From positions 1 to 24,209 of the IMG/VR virus record IMGVR_UViG_3300021962_000636: a stretch of DNA of 24,209 nucleotides. One strand, given 5' to 3'. This DNA is from a virus. A model generated the notes under the pieces. That model saw only the letters and a program-made list of their open reading frames with translations. It was not told where the DNA came from and searched no databases. The translations under genes were made by a program, and so were the position numbers. Below, piece after piece: positions 21,123 to 24,209 of this stretch; positions within the stretch are counted from its first letter, which is position 1; the number at the start of each line of letters is the position of its first letter.

Positions 21123-21805
21123 CGTCCTGCTCCCTGTGCAAGCTGCTGCTCGCCGATCATTTGTGCTGGCGGTGTTGGTTTCGGGTGGTATCTGTTGCGC
21201 CACCAGCTGAGGCCCAGCTCAGCCAATGAGGGCTCGCGCTGTGTCGATGCGCGCTGGTCGTTTACGCGCTTGTGGGTGAGCCGCAGATGACTTTCCATCG
21301 AGTTGCGGCCGGACATTTCAAGCAGGACCTCATCAACCAATTCGCCGATGCGCCTAACCCAATCGTGGTCATCCTCTCGGACCGATATCAGCGCCTTGAC
21401 CCAGGCAGTTTCGCCGGCCACTTCGCGATAAATCTGGTCAAGGTCATGCAGGGAGATGTCAATCCAGCCCTGCTTGCCCGGTGCCTGAATGCAGCAATTC
21501 ATGAAGCCGTTTTTGTCACTCTCAGGGCGGGACACAAGGAACACGACCGGACGGCCTGTCGCCTGATGCGCCTGCTCGGCTTTTGCGATCTCTTCCGGCG
21601 TCGGGTAAGTGCCCTTCACCTCAAGATAGAAATCGGCCGCAGGAACGTAGAAGTCCGGCAGGTACTTGCAGCCGTTGACCTGAATCAGATCCGGCTCGTA
21701 GAGGTAGAAAATGTCGGCGGCATCCATCAGGCGCGCCCACATCAGCTCGGTGTAAGAACGCAGCTTGTAGCCCTTGTGTTCGAAGATCGTCCGGCGCTTT
21801 CTCAT
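21119..21805 (-). CDS. PD-(D/E)XK nuclease-like protein
   Basis: This 228-residue protein has, in the first third, the active-site pattern of a restriction-endonuclease fold: Glu20 (SYTELMWARLMD), Asp51 (CKYLPDFYVP) and Glu62-x-Lys64 (FYLEVKGTYPT). This resembles TnsA-like and phage endonuclease I-like proteins. The second half (from about residue 115) is helical and unassigned, with DDHDWVRRIGELVDEVLLEM and a basic C-terminus. It shares a base with the helicase stop (TGATG), linking it to replication. A role in resolving branched DNA or degrading DNA is inferred. Confidence 0.8.
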   Translation of the reverse strand: MRKRRTIFEHKGYKLRSYTELMWARLMDAADIFYLYEPDLIQVNGCKYLPDFYVPAADFYLEVKGTYPTPEEIAKAEQAHQATGRPVVFLVSRPESDKNGFMNCCIQAPGKQGWIDISLHDLDQIYREVAGETAWVKALISVREDDHDWVRRIGELVDEVLLEMSGRNSMESHLRLTHKRVNDQRASTQREPSLAELGLSWWRNRYHPKPTPPAQMIGEQQLAQGAGR

Positions 21806-23145
21806 CAGAAATTCACCTCGTAGACGTTGCTCGACTTGCTGTGGCTGGCGAGCGGAACGAAACGCGACTTGTCACCCTGGAAGGCAGTCGGAACCATGCC
21901 GATTTCGCCGTCACGGTTCTTGCGAATGAGGATTTCGCCGATGCCCTTGTCCTGCGTGTTGGGGTGATAAACCTCGTCCCGGTACACGAACATCACGATG
22001 TCGGCGTCCTGCTCGATGGCGCCTGACTCGCGCAGATCGGAGAGCACTGGACGCTTGTCCGGGCGGGATTCGCAGCCACGGTTGAGCTGGGACAGGATGA
22101 TTACGGGGCAACCCATTTCGCGGGCGAGCAGCTTGATCTGGCGGGACATGACAGTGACGTCTTCAGTCCGGCCCGCGCCCTCGCCTTCAACCAGTCCGAG
22201 GTAATCGATGACCACGAGGCCCATGCCGCCCATGCGATGTTTCTGGCGGCGGACGATGGAGCGGATGCGCGCCATAGTCATGACCGGAACGTCCGAAACG
22301 ACGATTGGCGACTGGCTAAGCTTCAGGCCTGCCAGCGCCAATTCCGTGCTGTAGTCGTTGCTGCATACGCCAGTCTTGAGCGATGGCAGCGGGATTCCAC
22401 CGACCGCAGCAAGAAGGCGATCCATCAGCTGGGTTTTGCTCATCTCCAGGCTGATGACGGCTACCGGCTTGCGCTGGTTGATTCCGACGTCAGCAGCGAT
22501 GTTCATTGCCAGTGTGGTTTTCCCCATCGCAGGGCGGCCTGCAACAACGATCATCTGGCCGGGCTTCATGCCTTGGGTGTACTTGTCGAGGTCGGGAATG
22601 CCCGAGCCCAGCCCATCCATCACGTCGCCCCTGGCGTAACGGTCAAGGCGCTCTTGGAGGACTTCGATGTGCTCTGCCCACATATCCGCCATCGTCTGGC
22701 ATTCAGCGTCACCGCCGTCAGTACCGAGAGACAGGATGGTTGACTGGACTTGAGCAATCTTGTCTTCGACAGCCGCTTGGTCGTGGGCGATTTCGTGGAT
22801 GCGCTCTGCGGCTGCAACGATCTGACGGGCCACGGCGCGGTCACGAATGATTTTTGCGTAGGTCTTGGCGTTGGCCGCGCTTGGGGTGTTCTTTTGGATC
22901 TCGCCGGCGTAAGCCATAGTCCGAGTGCCGCTTGGCAGCTCGGCGCGAAGCTCGCCAAGGGTGATGGCGTCAACGGGCTCGCCGTCGTTGTGCAGGGACA
23001 GAATCAGGCGGTACAGGTCAGCGTTGTCGGCGTAGGCGAATGCTTCTGCCGACAGGTCATCGCTGAGGACGTCGATCAGGTGCGGCTGCTTGAGCATGGA
23101 GCCCAGCACGCCGTGCTCGGCTTCGAGGCTGTGAAGTTCGATCAT
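21805..23145 (-). CDS. dnaB: Replicative DNA helicase, DnaB family
   Basis: This 446-residue phage-encoded DnaB-type helicase has an N-terminal domain opening IELHSLEAEHGVLGSMLKQP, a linker, and a RecA-like C-terminal domain with Walker A GRPAMGKT (203-210), Walker B GLVVIDYLGLV (309-319), then ILSQLNRGCESR and LRESGAIEQDADIVMFVYRDE, all standard DnaB motifs. The length is close to bacterial DnaB. It overlaps the O-like initiator gene by 4 bases (ATGA), so initiator and helicase are made together. This resembles P22-type replication, where the phage brings its own helicase, rather than lambda, where P recruits the host helicase. Confidence 0.97.
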   Translation of the reverse strand: MIELHSLEAEHGVLGSMLKQPHLIDVLSDDLSAEAFAYADNADLYRLILSLHNDGEPVDAITLGELRAELPSGTRTMAYAGEIQKNTPSAANAKTYAKIIRDRAVARQIVAAAERIHEIAHDQAAVEDKIAQVQSTILSLGTDGGDAECQTMADMWAEHIEVLQERLDRYARGDVMDGLGSGIPDLDKYTQGMKPGQMIVVAGRPAMGKTTLAMNIAADVGINQRKPVAVISLEMSKTQLMDRLLAAVGGIPLPSLKTGVCSNDYSTELALAGLKLSQSPIVVSDVPVMTMARIRSIVRRQKHRMGGMGLVVIDYLGLVEGEGAGRTEDVTVMSRQIKLLAREMGCPVIILSQLNRGCESRPDKRPVLSDLRESGAIEQDADIVMFVYRDEVYHPNTQDKGIGEILIRKNRDGEIGMVPTAFQGDKSRFVPLASHSKSSNVYEVNF

Positions 23146-24125
23146 TGCTGCGCCTCCGAGATTTCACGGAAGACGGCGCGGCTTACCAGAGCCTCCAGGC
23201 GAGGAACGACGTTCTGCCCACGGTAGAAAACTTGGCTGCGGCTGTTGGCCTTCTCGAAGAACGGGAGCCAGAAGCCCTTGCCGCTCTGGTGGGCCTCAGA
23301 TTCGTTCCAGCGCTCAACGATCATGCTGCGAAGGGCCTTGTCGGTCTTCACGGTGACGGCAGCGAGGTTCGGGCAAACGCGGTGGTACAGGTCAATGATC
23401 TGGTCTACCGGGACGCCAGCCTCGGAAACTCCGTTGGCCGACTTGCGGTGAGCCTTGGCAAGCCAGTTGACCAGGAAGCGGCGGTAGTCTTTCTTCGCCT
23501 TGGCGCCGGCAGCCCAGGCAGCGGCCCGAGTGATCTCGGTTTCGACGTCAACCGGTGCGTAGGCTTTCGCCCATTTGGTAATCAGGTCGGAGCTGACTTC
23601 GAAGTCTTCGCCGTTGAACGAAACCCCAGTGGTTTTTTCGATCTGGGTGACGTCGCCCCCTTGGGGGGCAGTAATCTGTTCCGTAGGAACAGTTACTAGG
23701 GGTTCTTTCTTAGAATAAAGAAGGGAGTCGTCGGTTTTGGTCTGACTCGCAATCGACACAACCTTGTCAGATTGGTCCGAATCGGCTCTGTTGGTCTGAT
23801 TCGGACATTCTACGAATACCCATTCTTTCGGGTCGCAAAGGCCGATATCGCCACGCGCACCACCCTCGCGGAAGATCACCCGACGCTTCAGGAGGCGGCT
23901 GATTGCCTTGGAAGCAACGTCCGGGTGGATATGGGTTGCCTTGGACACAGCGGCTGCTGTGATGCGTGCTGGACCGGCCTGGAAGTTGATGGTGGTCTTG
24001 GCAACGAACAGGGCTACCTTCAGCTCACGCGCTGGCAGATCGATCGCCATCAAGGCATCCATGATGCTGTTGTCCATCCGGGTAAACCCCCGTTGGGTGT
24101 TGCTTATGTGAATCACGTTGTCCAT
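23142..24125 (-). CDS. Replication initiator, lambda O-like
   Basis: This 327-residue protein starts with AGGGA 6 bases before the ATG. Residues about 10-105 match the phage replication protein O N-terminal winged helix: GFTRMDNSIMDALMAIDLPARELKVALF, then a run including TKVSKATHIHPDVASKAISRLLKRRVIF by phrase (AAVSKATHIHPDVAS is exact), ending RGDIGLCDPKEWVF. This domain binds origin iterons. A polar linker follows (residues 106-160), and its DNA holds repeats and hairpins that look like the origin itself, as in lambda. The C-terminal half (WAKAYAPVDVETEITRAAAW and onward) probably contacts the helicase encoded next. The family call is strong for the N-terminus. Confidence 0.9.
   Translation of the reverse strand: MDNVIHISNTQRGFTRMDNSIMDALMAIDLPARELKVALFVAKTTINFQAGPARITAAAVSKATHIHPDVASKAISRLLKRRVIFREGGARGDIGLCDPKEWVFVECPNQTNRADSDQSDKVVSIASQTKTDDSLLYSKKEPLVTVPTEQITAPQGGDVTQIEKTTGVSFNGEDFEVSSDLITKWAKAYAPVDVETEITRAAAWAAGAKAKKDYRRFLVNWLAKAHRKSANGVSEAGVPVDQIIDLYHRVCPNLAAVTVKTDKALRSMIVERWNESEAHQSGKGFWLPFFEKANSRSQVFYRGQNVVPRLEALVSRAVFREISEAQQ
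23655..23806. other. Candidate replication origin inside the initiator gene
   Basis: Three direct repeats of TTGGTCTGACTCG type start at 23737, 23772 and 23791. The second and third contain a perfect 9-bp inverted repeat, GTCCGAATC (23775-23783) and GATTCGGAC (23798-23806). To the left lie an AT-richer stretch (23698-23722), a hairpin AGTAATCTGTTCC / GGAACAGTTACT (23670-23697, one bulged T), and GCCCCC TT GGGGGGC (23655-23669). Lambda ori has iterons plus an AT-rich element in the middle of O, so the layout matches. Function is inferred. Confidence 0.55.
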
Positions 24126-24128
24126 AAT
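24100..24128 (+). promoter_or_regulatory. Candidate plus-strand sigma-70 promoter (OOP type)
   Basis: TTGCTT (24100-24105) and CATAAT (24123-24128) are separated by exactly 17 bases on the plus strand. The -10 matches consensus at 5 of 6 positions, the -35 at 3 of 6. The -10 overlaps the initiator start codon on the other strand. It points to a strong terminator 30 bases away. Confidence 0.45.
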
Positions 24129-24134
24129 CTTTCC

Positions 24135-24190
24135 CTGTTCACGTTGTGCCGCTGTACCGAAGCCACCCTCGTCCGGTGGCTTTTTTTTTT
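24135..24190 (+). ncRNA. Candidate OOP-like antisense RNA
   Basis: Transcription from the plus-strand promoter would begin near 24135 and stop in the T run ending about 24190, giving an RNA of about 56 bases that consists mostly of the terminator hairpin. It is antisense to the leader of the initiator gene and to whatever gene lies upstream. In lambda, OOP RNA starts just before O, runs opposite to it and down-regulates cII. The position and orientation here match. Existence of the RNA is inferred. Confidence 0.4.
24160..24190 (+). terminator. Strong intrinsic terminator, plus strand
   Basis: AAGCCACC pairs with GGTGGCTT around a 7-base loop (CTCGTCC), followed by an unbroken run of T to 24190. 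The T run fixes the direction as plus strand, opposite to every protein-coding gene in the window, so it most likely ends an antisense transcript. Confidence 0.85.
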
Positions 24191-24209
24191 CCTGCGATAC
24201 TCGGTCTCA

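Overview
This window looks like 24 kb of a lambdoid, HK97-type siphophage or prophage, probably from Pseudomonas or a close relative. The evidence is the GC-rich codon use, the P27/HK97 packaging and head genes, and the remembered resemblance of several accessory proteins to Pseudomonas phage proteins. No host gene, integrase, repressor or attachment site is present, so the sequence cannot decide between a free phage and an integrated prophage. Every protein-coding gene I accept lies on the minus strand, so transcription runs from right to left. Genes are tightly packed, and many junctions are ATGA or TAATG overlaps.

Replication and nin-like region (24.1-17.06 kb): an O-like initiator whose central coding region carries candidate origin iterons and hairpins, a DnaB-family helicase, a PD-(D/E)XK nuclease-like protein, a TraR/DksA zinc-finger protein, a Cys-based phosphatase-like protein, NinB, a Ref-like HNH protein, a DUF3310 protein, a short region read in two overlapping frames, a VRR-NUC nuclease, a metallophosphoesterase with an N-terminal HTH-like segment, and an unknown protein in the place where a Q antiterminator is usual. 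On the plus strand, over the start of the initiator gene, a promoter-like sequence and a strong terminator define a candidate OOP-like antisense RNA.

Late region (16.6 kb to the left end): after a 457-base gap with a minus-strand terminator come a lambda S-type holin, a 35-residue membrane or lipoprotein ORF, two HNH genes, small and large terminase, portal, prohead protease, HK97-fold capsid protein, connector and closure proteins, tail completion protein, tail tube, tail assembly chaperones joined by a clear -1 frameshift site (A AAA AAG), a membrane coiled-coil gene with its own terminator (moron-like), a 1497-residue tape measure protein, a tail protein with a carbohydrate-binding-like segment, and the start of a tail fibre-type gene cut by the left edge. 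No endolysin or spanin gene is recognisable in the window.

The items most worth following are the OOP-like RNA, the iteron/hairpin cluster inside the initiator gene, the frameshift site, the moron-like gene with a strong internal ribosome binding site, the 35-residue ORF after the holin, and the two-frame region near 19.2 kb.
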